Translations under genes and position numbers: made by a program | Notes under the pieces: model-generated | Seen by the model: the letters and a program-made list of their open reading frames with translations, nothing else | What the model was told of the DNA's origin: nothing | The model's database searches: none | Shown here: positions 1 to 7,185 of the stretch, one piece after another | How positions within the stretch are numbered: the first letter of the stretch is position 1 | Layout: each line of letters begins with the position of its first letter | DNA from: Oscillospiraceae bacterium | Lineage (GTDB): Bacteria; Bacillota; Clostridia; Oscillospirales; Oscillospiraceae | DNA length: 60,128 bases | Direction of reading: 5' to 3' | NCBI GenBank assembly: GCA_009781855.1 | Contig: WQUY01000004.1 | Span: forward strand, 1 to 60,128

Positions 1-545
1 TCAGTCACATCGGCATCGGCCGGTATAAATACAATTTGACTCATAGCCAAATCAACAGCGTCTGCAACAGCATATTCTACAGCTCTTTCCAAAATGTCCT
101 CAACAAGTTGAATGGAAAGGATGTATTCAATGATGCCGCTATCTGCGATTGTGCGCAGTACACGATCCACTACGGCAGATACATCCACATCCGGAATGCT
201 TTGGCTGGCCTGAGCAAGCGCTGAATTGAGTACTTCATTGAGCATGGCGCTGATCAAGGGTGCGGTAAAGTCAACCAATCCTTCTGCGTCTAACAACACA
301 TTACGGATTGTAGAAAGTGCCAATTCCGCTACAAAAGCTTCAAAGGCAGCCACGGTGTTGTCTATGGCGCTACCGCTGCCTAAGAACTGATCGACATGTC
401 GCTCGACATAATTTCTAACGATGACTTCAAGATCTGCGCGGGTTGCACGGTTGGCAGATGGAGCTGCAAATGCTGGAGTTGCCATGGAAAAAAGCATGAT
501 GCAAATCACCAGGACGGCTATGAGTTTTTTTGCTATTTTACGCAA
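1..545 (-). CDS. Secreted protein of unknown function, C-terminus beyond window edge
   Basis: An open frame on the minus strand starts at a TTG (545-543), preceded at good distance by the ribosome binding site GGAGG, and runs off the left edge after about 181 codons. The start is not ATG, so a search limited to ATG would miss it. The N-terminus (RKIAKK, then a hydrophobic stretch ending in TPAFAA) is a clear Sec signal peptide with an AxA-type cleavage site near residue 26. The mature part is acidic, rich in Ala, Val and Ile, and looks mostly helical; it has no cysteine or recognised catalytic motif. I do not recognise the family. It is separated from the SDR operon by a 287-bp gap containing a long hairpin. 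Confidence 0.72.
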   Translation of the reverse strand, partial: MRKIAKKLIAVLVICIMLFSMATPAFAAPSANRATRADLEVIVRNYVERHVDQFLGSGSAIDNTVAAFEAFVAELALSTIRNVLLDAEGLVDFTAPLISAMLNEVLNSALAQASQSIPDVDVSAVVDRVLRTIADSGIIEYILSIQLVEDILERAVEYAVADAVDLAMSQIVFIPADADVT

Positions 546-740
546 GTCAAATACCTCCCAAATTTATATTTCAAGACTCTTTTAGTCCGTGTTTGGTATT
601 GTACATGCTCAACAAACCGATTGCAACCATTTTTTAGGCAAAAAGCAGGAGATTCAGCGTAGTATGTCTGCTCGTGGCGATTTTGATAAAGAATTATAAT
701 GGTGAGCGCGGAAAGCGCATGAAATGGCTGTTTTACATTC

Positions 741-773
741 GGAGGTTGTACGACAAAATGTCGTACAACCTCC
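741..773. terminator. Perfect 15-bp inverted repeat with 3-nt loop
   Basis: Positions 741-755 and 759-773 are exact reverse complements around an AAA loop. The hairpin lies downstream of the SDR operon (minus strand, ending at 833) and upstream of the secreted-protein gene starting at 545. Neither side carries a T-run, so it is not a textbook intrinsic terminator. It may stabilise a 3' end, act as a Rho-dependent or weak terminator, or be a small repeat element. The rest of the 546-832 gap shows nothing I can identify. Confidence 0.55.
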
Positions 774-832
774 CTGTGGTGAATTATGCCCAAAAGAATT
801 GATTGCTAACCGTTCACAGCGTCCCTCCAGCT

Positions 833-1729
833 TTACAGTGCCGGGACGTCTTTTTGCGTATTGAATATTGGATTTGACACCAAGAATCCAAATACCTCAT
901 CAAATCCCTCTTTTGGCTTTTCATCCGGAAAAGCTCTCAGCATAGCATCAGTACGTTCCTTAAAGCCTGCTTTGAATTCCGAATGAGTGACGATATAAAT
1001 ATCGCCCCTCTCAACGCCCCTTAATATTCTCTTTGCCGCTTCGGAAGCAGGGCGAAGCTGCTTACCCCACGCGCTCCTATCAACATCTCGCTGAGGCGGC
1101 GGATTTGCCTCGGTACCCAGTTGAATGCTTTCGATTTCGCCTGATGACTGACCGAGATCCGATTCAAAAGGGCCCGGTAAAAATACCGAAGCGCCTACAT
1201 TTGTGCCTTGAAAATCCGATACAAGACTTTCTGTCATGGCGATGAGTGCTTGTTTTGTAATATTATATAATCCGCAATTAGGTACTGCAATGAGCGCAGC
1301 TTTTGATGCGGTGCTGACAATATAACATTCTTGCCCGGATTGGAGCATACGCGGTGCCAAAATTCTGATGCCATTGAGTGCGGCGGTAAGATTTATATTT
1401 ATGGCAAGGTCTGTCTGGGCATATGAAACTTCCCAAAGCGGACCTCTTGCGCATCCTATTCCCGCATTGTTGACAAGCAGATGAATATTTCCGAATCTTG
1501 CCTCAGCGTCATCAACGGCTGTTTGATAAGCCTCTCTATCGGTAACATCCAAGGCAATTGCCATAACCGGCCAATCTTTGAGCGTCTTTGCCGCTTCATC
1601 AAGAACGTTTTGACGAATATCAGCGATAACCACACTCATGCCCTGCGCACAGCACTCCTCTGCCAGTGCCAGTCCTATACCACTTGCTCCACCGGTGATA
1701 AATGCGGTCTTACCTCTGAAGTTTTTCAT
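833..1729 (-). CDS. Short-chain dehydrogenase/reductase (SDR), classical type
   Basis: The protein (298 aa) is a Rossmann-fold NAD(P)-dependent alcohol dehydrogenase or ketone reductase. Visible motifs are the cofactor loop TGGASGIG near residue 13, NNAG near residue 91, a serine in the VSTAS segment, and the catalytic pair YNITK. An in-frame GTG lies three codons upstream at 1738, but I prefer ATG at 1729 because the protein then begins MKNFRGK, matching its neighbour's MKDFAGK. It is the last gene of a three-gene SDR operon, 18 bp after the previous stop. Its N-terminal half closely resembles the next SDR (shared VVIADIRQ and LDVTDREA), suggesting tandem duplication. The acidic end of strand 2 (ADIR) suggests NAD rather than NADP. 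Substrate unknown. Confidence 0.88.
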   Translation of the reverse strand: MKNFRGKTAFITGGASGIGLALAEECCAQGMSVVIADIRQNVLDEAAKTLKDWPVMAIALDVTDREAYQTAVDDAEARFGNIHLLVNNAGIGCARGPLWEVSYAQTDLAININLTAALNGIRILAPRMLQSGQECYIVSTASKAALIAVPNCGLYNITKQALIAMTESLVSDFQGTNVGASVFLPGPFESDLGQSSGEIESIQLGTEANPPPQRDVDRSAWGKQLRPASEAAKRILRGVERGDIYIVTHSEFKAGFKERTDAMLRAFPDEKPKEGFDEVFGFLVSNPIFNTQKDVPAL

Positions 1730-1747
1730 AAAACCCACCGCTTTTCT

Positions 1748-2743
1748 TTAAGCTTTTTTGCTCTTATCAACCCAGTCCAAATCGCTTCTGGCTTTTGCAA
1801 ACCCGCTGTCAGAGGTCTCAATTCTGCGCGGCCCCGGCTTTATTTCATAGCCCTCACGCTCAGACATCATTTTGCATTGTTCTTCGGACGGCGGCTGCTC
1901 AGCTTTTTCTTTCAAATATTTCATGCCGTCTGCACTGGCGTAATGCTTAAACCGCTCAAGTTCAAGCTCAACCATCCTTGGTCCGCTTGGATAAGGAACG
2001 ATAAGAAACAGTCCGTTTTCTATTCCTTCTTTAAGCCATTGCGCAAGCACTCGCGGTTCCATTCCATGCTCATGGATGGATGCCAAAAACTCCTGAGTTT
2101 TTTCATTTACATTATATCCTGTGTTTTGCAGGTGTTCAGGACGGTTTAGAGCTGTTTCGTATATTTTTGACTTAATATTTGCCGGAGTCAGTGCCGATAC
2201 TTCGATTCCATAAGGCTTCAGCGCGTGATAGTAGCTTTCAAGCAAGTTTAGTACGGCTGCTTTAGCAGCCGTATACGGTGCAACCATCGCTGCTGCGGTA
2301 AATGCACCCCATGAAACGGTAGCGGTAATATGCCCGCCTTTTCCGGCTTTTATCATGCGCGGCACAAATGTTACCAGTCCATTAACCACGCCACCGAAAC
2401 AAACACCGACTACCCAGTCATAGTCATCATATGTTGAAGCCTCGGCAGGCCCGAAAACATTTACACCTGCGGTCATAACCAGAAGATCAGGCGGAGCGCC
2501 AAAAACCTTTTCCACCTCATCCGCTGCGGCTGCGGTGGCTTCGCGGTCGGTGACATCAAGTTTTATGGCATGAACTGCCGCGCCCTTTCCATTAAAATAC
2601 TCCATGGCCTCATCCAAATGATCCTGCCTAATGTCAGCTATAACCACTTTCATTCCGGCTTCGGAAAAAATCTGTGCCTGCCCAAATCCGGCACCGGACG
2701 CACCCCCGGTGATAAACGCAATTTTTCCTGCAAAATCTTTCAT
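1748..2743 (-). CDS. Short-chain dehydrogenase/reductase (SDR), paralogue of neighbour
   Basis: This 331-aa SDR has the cofactor loop TGGASGAGFG, MTAG in place of the usual NNAG, a serine in VSWGAF, and the catalytic YTAAK. It has about 50 residues of extra C-terminal sequence compared with ordinary SDRs. The start is ATG at 2743, with AGAGGAG six or so bases upstream. It lies 21 bp downstream of the third SDR and 18 bp upstream of its paralogue, so the three are almost certainly cotranscribed on the minus strand. The NNAG change is tolerated in some SDRs and does not by itself argue for inactivity. The ADIRQ sequence after strand 2 suggests NAD. The substrate is not evident; context suggests hydroxyl/keto interconversion on the compound handled by the surrounding cluster. 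Confidence 0.87.
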   Translation of the reverse strand: MKDFAGKIAFITGGASGAGFGQAQIFSEAGMKVVIADIRQDHLDEAMEYFNGKGAAVHAIKLDVTDREATAAAADEVEKVFGAPPDLLVMTAGVNVFGPAEASTYDDYDWVVGVCFGGVVNGLVTFVPRMIKAGKGGHITATVSWGAFTAAAMVAPYTAAKAAVLNLLESYYHALKPYGIEVSALTPANIKSKIYETALNRPEHLQNTGYNVNEKTQEFLASIHEHGMEPRVLAQWLKEGIENGLFLIVPYPSGPRMVELELERFKHYASADGMKYLKEKAEQPPSEEQCKMMSEREGYEIKPGPRRIETSDSGFAKARSDLDWVDKSKKA

Positions 2744-2764
2744 TTCTTTCTCCTCTATATTTTA

Positions 2765-3754
2765 TTATTTCTCTACAATGTTTTTATACCCGGACAGCAG
2801 TTTCTCCGGAGCTTGCTTTGTTATCTCATCAACTGTCCATGGTTGCGAACTTTCCATCACTTCCACAATGGCCGGATTGCTGTAACGCATGATTCTACCT
2901 CCGAATGTCATAAATACAGCGCCATTTATGTGCTTTGCGTTATCTGAGGCAAGATAGGGTATAAACGCCGCAAACAGCTCCGGCGGTTCCGTGCCGTCAT
3001 AAGAGAGAATCGGCACGCCACTCTTTGTGGACGTCTCATCTTTTTGCACAACTTTATCAAACAGTTCCATATCTACCGAGGCTCTGGTTTTTGCAGCCGG
3101 AGCAAACACATTAGATGTAATCCCATCTTCAAAAAGCTCACAAGCAAGACCCCAGGTAAGCCCATGAACACCTGCATTTGCTGCACAATACTCCGCCTGA
3201 CGAATCGGTCCGCCCATAAATGCCGGAGAAGAACAGTTTATTATGCGTCCCCACTTATTTTTCCTCATATACGGTACACTATGACGGATTATGTTGAAAT
3301 AGCCTTTTGGTTTTACTCCTGTTACCTTGTCCCAAAGTTCTTCCGTGATTTTCTCAATGGGTGCAAACCCAAATGCTCCCGCAACATTAACTACGATATC
3401 CACACTGCCATATGTATCAGCCGCAAAATCTACTATTTTCTTCGCCTCATCAAAGTCCGTAATATCTCCGAAACAAGCCGTGGCCTCTCCTCCTGCGGCA
3501 TTTATTGCCGCAGCGGTGGTCTCTGCATCTCCTGTGTATTTCTCAATCTCAGTGTTATACCACTCCAGTTGCTCTCGGCTCAAGCGGGACAGCCTGTCCT
3601 TATCCAATTGATTTGCTACATTTTTAACGACAGGGCCTCTATTGTTGGTTACAACTTTTGCACCATTTTCAGCCAGTGATATGGCAATCGCACGCCCTAT
3701 TCCTTGTCCGGAGCCTGTTACAAGCGCAACTTTACCTTCTAAAACTTTAGTCAT
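2765..3754 (-). CDS. SDR-family protein with catalytic Lys replaced by Asn
   Basis: The protein (329 aa) begins MTKVLEGK. I chose ATG 3754 because the GAGGAG site sits just before it, whereas the upstream ATG at 3769 overlaps that site. The cofactor loop TGSGQGIG and NVAG are present. The expected YxxxK reads EYCAANAG: tyrosine is present but lysine is asparagine (codon AAT, checked on the DNA). The insertion between strands 2 and 3 (residues ~45-80) and the long C-terminus resemble the SDR domain of multifunctional hydroxyacyl-CoA/17-beta-HSD type 4 enzymes. It is first in the SDR operon and divergent from the MFS gene. The enzyme may be altered in mechanism or act as a partner of the neighbouring SDRs; this is inference. 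Confidence 0.85.
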   Translation of the reverse strand: MTKVLEGKVALVTGSGQGIGRAIAISLAENGAKVVTNNRGPVVKNVANQLDKDRLSRLSREQLEWYNTEIEKYTGDAETTAAAINAAGGEATACFGDITDFDEAKKIVDFAADTYGSVDIVVNVAGAFGFAPIEKITEELWDKVTGVKPKGYFNIIRHSVPYMRKNKWGRIINCSSPAFMGGPIRQAEYCAANAGVHGLTWGLACELFEDGITSNVFAPAAKTRASVDMELFDKVVQKDETSTKSGVPILSYDGTEPPELFAAFIPYLASDNAKHINGAVFMTFGGRIMRYSNPAIVEVMESSQPWTVDEITKQAPEKLLSGYKNIVEK

Positions 3755-3785
3755 ATTAAATCTCCTCATAAAATAAAAACTACTT

Positions 3786-3802
3786 GGCGTTTGCGAAACG
3801 CC
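3786..3802. promoter_or_regulatory. Short perfect hairpin GGCGTTT-GCG-AAACGCC
   Basis: A 7-bp perfect inverted repeat with a 3-nt loop lies in the divergent region between the SDR operon and the MFS gene, within the likely SDR 5' leader. It could be an operator half-site pair or a leader hairpin. Confidence 0.35.
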
Positions 3803-3804
3803 TT

Positions 3805-3828
3805 ATCATATTTGCAAGTGAGGTTGCA
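3805..3828 (-). promoter_or_regulatory. Candidate SDR-operon -10 with adjacent palindromic operator
   Basis: On the minus strand TATGAT (3810-3805) is a good -10 hexamer about 50 bp upstream of the SDR start. The -35 position has no match, but the region is occupied by the palindrome TGCAA-N6-TTGCA (3813-3828). A palindrome in place of a -35 suggests activator or repressor control of the divergent SDR/MFS pair. No regulator gene is adjacent. Confidence 0.3.
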
Positions 3829-3897
3829 CTCCTGCCTTAACTATGATACCCTTGCAGATGTACAGTAAGCAGTCAAGTCAGAAAGGAAAATCGCAGA

Positions 3898-5094
3898 TTG
3901 AATGATGACATAACGGAAGCAAACAGCAAAGCGCTCATGTTAGTAATCTTACTCATCGCCTTGATTCAAATGCCGCAAGTTGCGGTTATGCCCGCAATAG
4001 AAAGGATTTCCACGGAAATCTTTCCCGATAGATCTCTGCAACATATTCAAACCTTGATGGCGCTCATCAGTCTTACCTCTATTGCCGCCGGAATTGCAGG
4101 AGCTATAATAATCAGGCATGGTTTAGCATCTAAGAAGTTTGTTACTATTTTGGGTGTAGGCTGTCTTGCCTCAGTAGGCATTTTCGCCTTTTTCTTAAAC
4201 ACAATGCTCTGGCATATCGGACTGCTCAACATCCTGATAGGTGCCGGAATGGGCTTTTGTATCCCGAATCATCAAAGTATATTGTTTGACAATTTTGATG
4301 AGGAAAACCGACAGCTTCTCTCAGGCTTAAATTCCACATTTTTGTGCGCCGGCGGCGTGCTTATGAGTACAGTGGGCGGGCTTTTGATAACCAGAATTTG
4401 GTTCGGCGGGTATTTGATGACATTAATTGCGATACCTGTCGCCATAGTCAGCATTATGTTCATCCCGCGAGACAAAAAAGTCCAGACAAGCGATGCGGGA
4501 AATCGTACCAAACTTCCCCAAAAAGTATTCTTCTACGCCTTTTTGATTTTTCTGTTTGCAGTAATGTTTGGTGTGGGCGGTATGAATATATCAACGCACA
4601 TCGCAAACGCCGAGATAGGCGATGCGGCAATTGCCGGAACAGCAAATGCAATGCCGATGTTGGGCGGCATCTTTATGGGACTCTTGTTTGTAAAAGTCTC
4701 AACCAAACTTGGTGACAATCTTCTTCCTTTGGCCTTTGTATTTCTTTTTATCGGCTTTTCAGTTTTGAATCTGTTTCATACATCACTGATTATGACTTTT
4801 ATTGCAATGTTTATGCTGGGGCTGGGGCTTACTATGTTTATGCCCAGATGTTTGTTTAATATTTCAAATATAACCAATCCATCAAACTCATCCACCGCTA
4901 CAATGCTGGTATTGAGTATTGCTCCGGGCAGCGGAGGTTTTCTGTCACCGATTATAATGACTAATCTAACCGTTGCTCTGGGTGGAGACTCAACGCGGTT
5001 CCGCTATCAATTTACGGCGTTTATTTGTCTGCTGATTGCGGCACTCATCTACATATATCTCAGACGCACTTCCAGCACCGCTAAATCCAAATAG
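3898..5094 (+). CDS. Major facilitator superfamily (MFS) transporter
   Basis: The product (398 aa) is a polytopic membrane protein with about 12 hydrophobic helices in two halves, separated by a charged loop around residues 195-210 that contains PRDKK. That is the usual size and layout of an MFS carrier. The start is a TTG at 3898 with GAAAGG roughly 11 bases upstream. It is the only plus-strand gene among the minus-strand cluster genes, divergent from the SDR operon and convergent with xdhC (22 bp between stops). By position it is likely an importer or exporter of the cluster's substrate or product, comparable with BaiG in bile-acid clusters, though no sequence feature reveals the substrate. 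Confidence 0.85.
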   Translation: MNDDITEANSKALMLVILLIALIQMPQVAVMPAIERISTEIFPDRSLQHIQTLMALISLTSIAAGIAGAIIIRHGLASKKFVTILGVGCLASVGIFAFFLNTMLWHIGLLNILIGAGMGFCIPNHQSILFDNFDEENRQLLSGLNSTFLCAGGVLMSTVGGLLITRIWFGGYLMTLIAIPVAIVSIMFIPRDKKVQTSDAGNRTKLPQKVFFYAFLIFLFAVMFGVGGMNISTHIANAEIGDAAIAGTANAMPMLGGIFMGLLFVKVSTKLGDNLLPLAFVFLFIGFSVLNLFHTSLIMTFIAMFMLGLGLTMFMPRCLFNISNITNPSNSSTATMLVLSIAPGSGGFLSPIIMTNLTVALGGDSTRFRYQFTAFICLLIAALIYIYLRRTSSTAKSK

Positions 5095-5116
5095 GTACAC
5101 ACTCCAAATGATTGGA

Positions 5117-5980
5117 CTATACTTGCGGTGCAGTTTTTCGCTTGGATGTTCTTTCTTTTATCAGCTCCGCTGCAATGCTGATAGCTATTTCCTCGGGTGT
5201 CTGAGCATCTATCGGAATGCCAATCGGCGAGCAAACCCTGTCGAGGTCTGCCTGAGTATATCCTTTTTCCAGAAGCTTTTTGTAAATGCTTTCTCTCTTT
5301 TTGCTGCTGCCAATCATGCCTATATATCCGGCATTCGTTTTCAGTGCCGATTCCAGTACAAGCTGATCATGAACATGCCCTCTGGTAACGATAACGATAT
5401 AGCTATGTGCTCCCCACTCATAATCAGCAAATGACAAATCCATAGATTGAGGCACAACAATTTCATCAGCCAAGGGAAACCGTGAGGAATTTGCAAATTC
5501 CTCACGGTCATCTATTATAGCCGTTCTAAACTCCAAAGCTGAGAGTACAGGCGCAAGTGCCATCCCACAGTGACCCGCGCCAAAAATATACACAGTGCCA
5601 TCTGCATCGGCTCCGGACTTTATTGTTGCGTCAAGAGCCTCAAAGTGCTCAAGATTGGAGCGCACTTCGGCATCAACATAGTCGAGCCTAACCGTCGCAC
5701 TGCCCCCGCAAATCATCCCGGCCGCAACTGCATCACTGCCGTCAAGTACAATATTAATAGTTTGCCCATTGCGTGCCTCAAAAACCTGTGGCGCAAGTCT
5801 GATAACTCCTGCCTCAAGGGAACCTCCACCAACAGTTCCTCGGATGCTTCCATCGGCGAGCCAAAGCATACAGGCACCTGACTCACGAGGAACAGAACCG
5901 CTGCTTGCAAGTATTGTCACCTGCACAAAACTTTCTCCCGATTTTAGTAAACGTATGGCTTCGGCACATATCCTTTTCAA
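5117..5980 (-). CDS. xdhC: XdhC/CoxI-family molybdenum hydroxylase maturation factor
   Basis: The protein (287 aa) matches the XdhC/CoxI family, which bind molybdenum cofactor, promote its sulfuration and deliver it to xanthine-dehydrogenase-type enzymes. Seen: the N-terminal XdhC/CoxI domain with SGSVPRESGA and TVGGGSLE, and a C-terminal Rossmann domain with VYIFGAGHCG, VIVTRGHVHD and GYIGMIGSSKKR. The start is a TTG at 5980, seven bases after GGAGG. It lies downstream of the UroD-like gene, separated by a 127-bp gap with a dispersed repeat. Its presence supports the reading that the nearby Xdh-like subunits form a molybdenum enzyme with a sulfurated cofactor. Confidence 0.9.
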   Translation of the reverse strand: MKRICAEAIRLLKSGESFVQVTILASSGSVPRESGACMLWLADGSIRGTVGGGSLEAGVIRLAPQVFEARNGQTINIVLDGSDAVAAGMICGGSATVRLDYVDAEVRSNLEHFEALDATIKSGADADGTVYIFGAGHCGMALAPVLSALEFRTAIIDDREEFANSSRFPLADEIVVPQSMDLSFADYEWGAHSYIVIVTRGHVHDQLVLESALKTNAGYIGMIGSSKKRESIYKKLLEKGYTQADLDRVCSPIGIPIDAQTPEEIAISIAAELIKERTSKRKTAPQV

Positions 5981-6066
5981 CTTATTGCCTCCAAAAGGTT
6001 TCTAGTGTAGCGCATTTTAAATAGCTGGACTTTAATTGTGGCAGTTTTCTCGCTTGCCACCAGCTT

Positions 6067-6106
6067 AAGCTACCGACAGGCGATAGGATTCGACTCCGGT
6101 TAGCTT
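6067..6106 (+). repeat. Dispersed intergenic repeat, copy 1
   Basis: The segment begins ACCGACAGGCGATAGG and continues TTCGACTCC; it is bounded by AAGCTA and TTAGCTT, which can pair. It abuts the stop codon (6110-6108) of the UroD-like gene. Copies 2-4 lie at 22721, 31653 and 40971, each just 3' of a stop codon. This copy is inverted relative to its upstream gene. The rest of the 5981-6107 gap holds a weak GTGGCA/TGCCAC hairpin (6038-6060). Confidence 0.6.
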
Positions 6107-6107
6107 A

Positions 6108-7148
6108 TTAACCAAACAGAATTTGCAGCGGAAGCCTCTGGATATCATTTTTGTTTATTCCGAATTTTTCCGCGCTAAAGTTGTCTACCTCTTCTATCAA
6201 TGCCTGATAAGTGCCCTTATAAAGCGAACCCGGCCCACCCTGAGTTATGCATGGGATATAATATTTGTCGCCGCAAGCTTCACAAAGTCTCCGGACAACC
6301 TTCCGGGCATCTTCCTGAGTCCAGCCGGTAAAGTCAACTGATTTATTGTCCAAACCACCCATGAAAGTAATCTGTCCACCATACTTTTTGACAAGCTCCG
6401 GAATGTTATTCGACTCCATACAACCTTGCCACACATCAATACCCATTTCAATCATGTATGGAACAAGATTTGCCGAGTAGCTATCATTGTGATGGAAAAT
6501 AAATTCAACACCATTGTCTTTGTAGTATTTGTAAATCTTTTTGTAAGGCTCTACAAAAAACTCAGCAAACATTTCAGGTCTTAAAAACGAACTTATTTCA
6601 CTGCCCCAGTCATCATGATGGAATATTGCATCGGGCTTTAAGTGCTTGCAAATTCCCTCTGCAAGCTCAAGCTCCCATTCCATAAGATAGTTAATCATAT
6701 CATGCATTTCGTCGGGATTAGTCAGGTAGTAAGTCAATGCATTTGTGATTTCACAAAGATGGTGTGTCTGCTCGAAAAGACCCGGAGCAACAAAAGCTGC
6801 CTTATATGTTTGCGTTCCGTCAATGGCATCATATTGCTCTTTGAATGTACCCCATTGCTCATCGGTAAACTTCAGCGGAGGCGCTTTGACATAGTCTCGC
6901 CACTTTTCAATATCTTTAACCACAATCTTATCGGGTGTATGAAGAGGGAATGGCCCCGGTGTATGCGCAGGATAGGAGTTTGTTACACCCCATGCATTGA
7001 CCACATCCGGCCCGCCTTTTTCAACCATTTTGCTGCCGAAAGCCAGATATGGGTGAAATAACAACTGGATAGCCTCAAATTGGTTTACAAACCGGTCAGG
7101 TGTTCCTCCAAGGATACATTGTCTCATATTTTCTTTTGCTGTAAGCAT
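6108..7148 (-). CDS. Uroporphyrinogen decarboxylase-fold protein (UroD/MtaA-like)
   Basis: The protein (346 aa) belongs to the UroD superfamily, which includes heme-pathway decarboxylases and many cobalamin- or zinc-dependent methyltransferases. Seen: the C-terminal barrel half with FHHDDWGSE, FIFHHNDSY, ITFMGGLDNK and ITQGGPGSL, in the order usual for the family. It lacks an N-terminal substrate-binding arginine motif like that of true HemE, and no other heme genes are near, so a methyltransferase or demethylase-like role is more likely. ATG 7148 follows GGAGG closely. It sits 37 bp after the fused flavoprotein gene in the same minus-strand run. No corrinoid protein is encoded nearby, although a B12 importer lies 12 kb away. 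Function is unassigned. Confidence 0.82.
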   Translation of the reverse strand: MLTAKENMRQCILGGTPDRFVNQFEAIQLLFHPYLAFGSKMVEKGGPDVVNAWGVTNSYPAHTPGPFPLHTPDKIVVKDIEKWRDYVKAPPLKFTDEQWGTFKEQYDAIDGTQTYKAAFVAPGLFEQTHHLCEITNALTYYLTNPDEMHDMINYLMEWELELAEGICKHLKPDAIFHHDDWGSEISSFLRPEMFAEFFVEPYKKIYKYYKDNGVEFIFHHNDSYSANLVPYMIEMGIDVWQGCMESNNIPELVKKYGGQITFMGGLDNKSVDFTGWTQEDARKVVRRLCEACGDKYYIPCITQGGPGSLYKGTYQALIEEVDNFSAEKFGINKNDIQRLPLQILFG

Positions 7149-7185
7149 ATTTTTCCTCCGAATAAATTAAAATTAAACTACTCCG

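Noticed and set aside
6067-6106. tRNA or tmRNA remnant
   Set aside because: GGATTCGACTCC resembles a T-arm, but no acceptor stem, D-arm or anticodon arm is present around this or the other repeat copies.
6108-7148. HemE of heme biosynthesis
   Set aside because: The UroD fold is clear, but no other heme gene is near, the N-terminal substrate motif is missing, and the gene is in a redox cluster, so a methyltransferase-like member is more likely.
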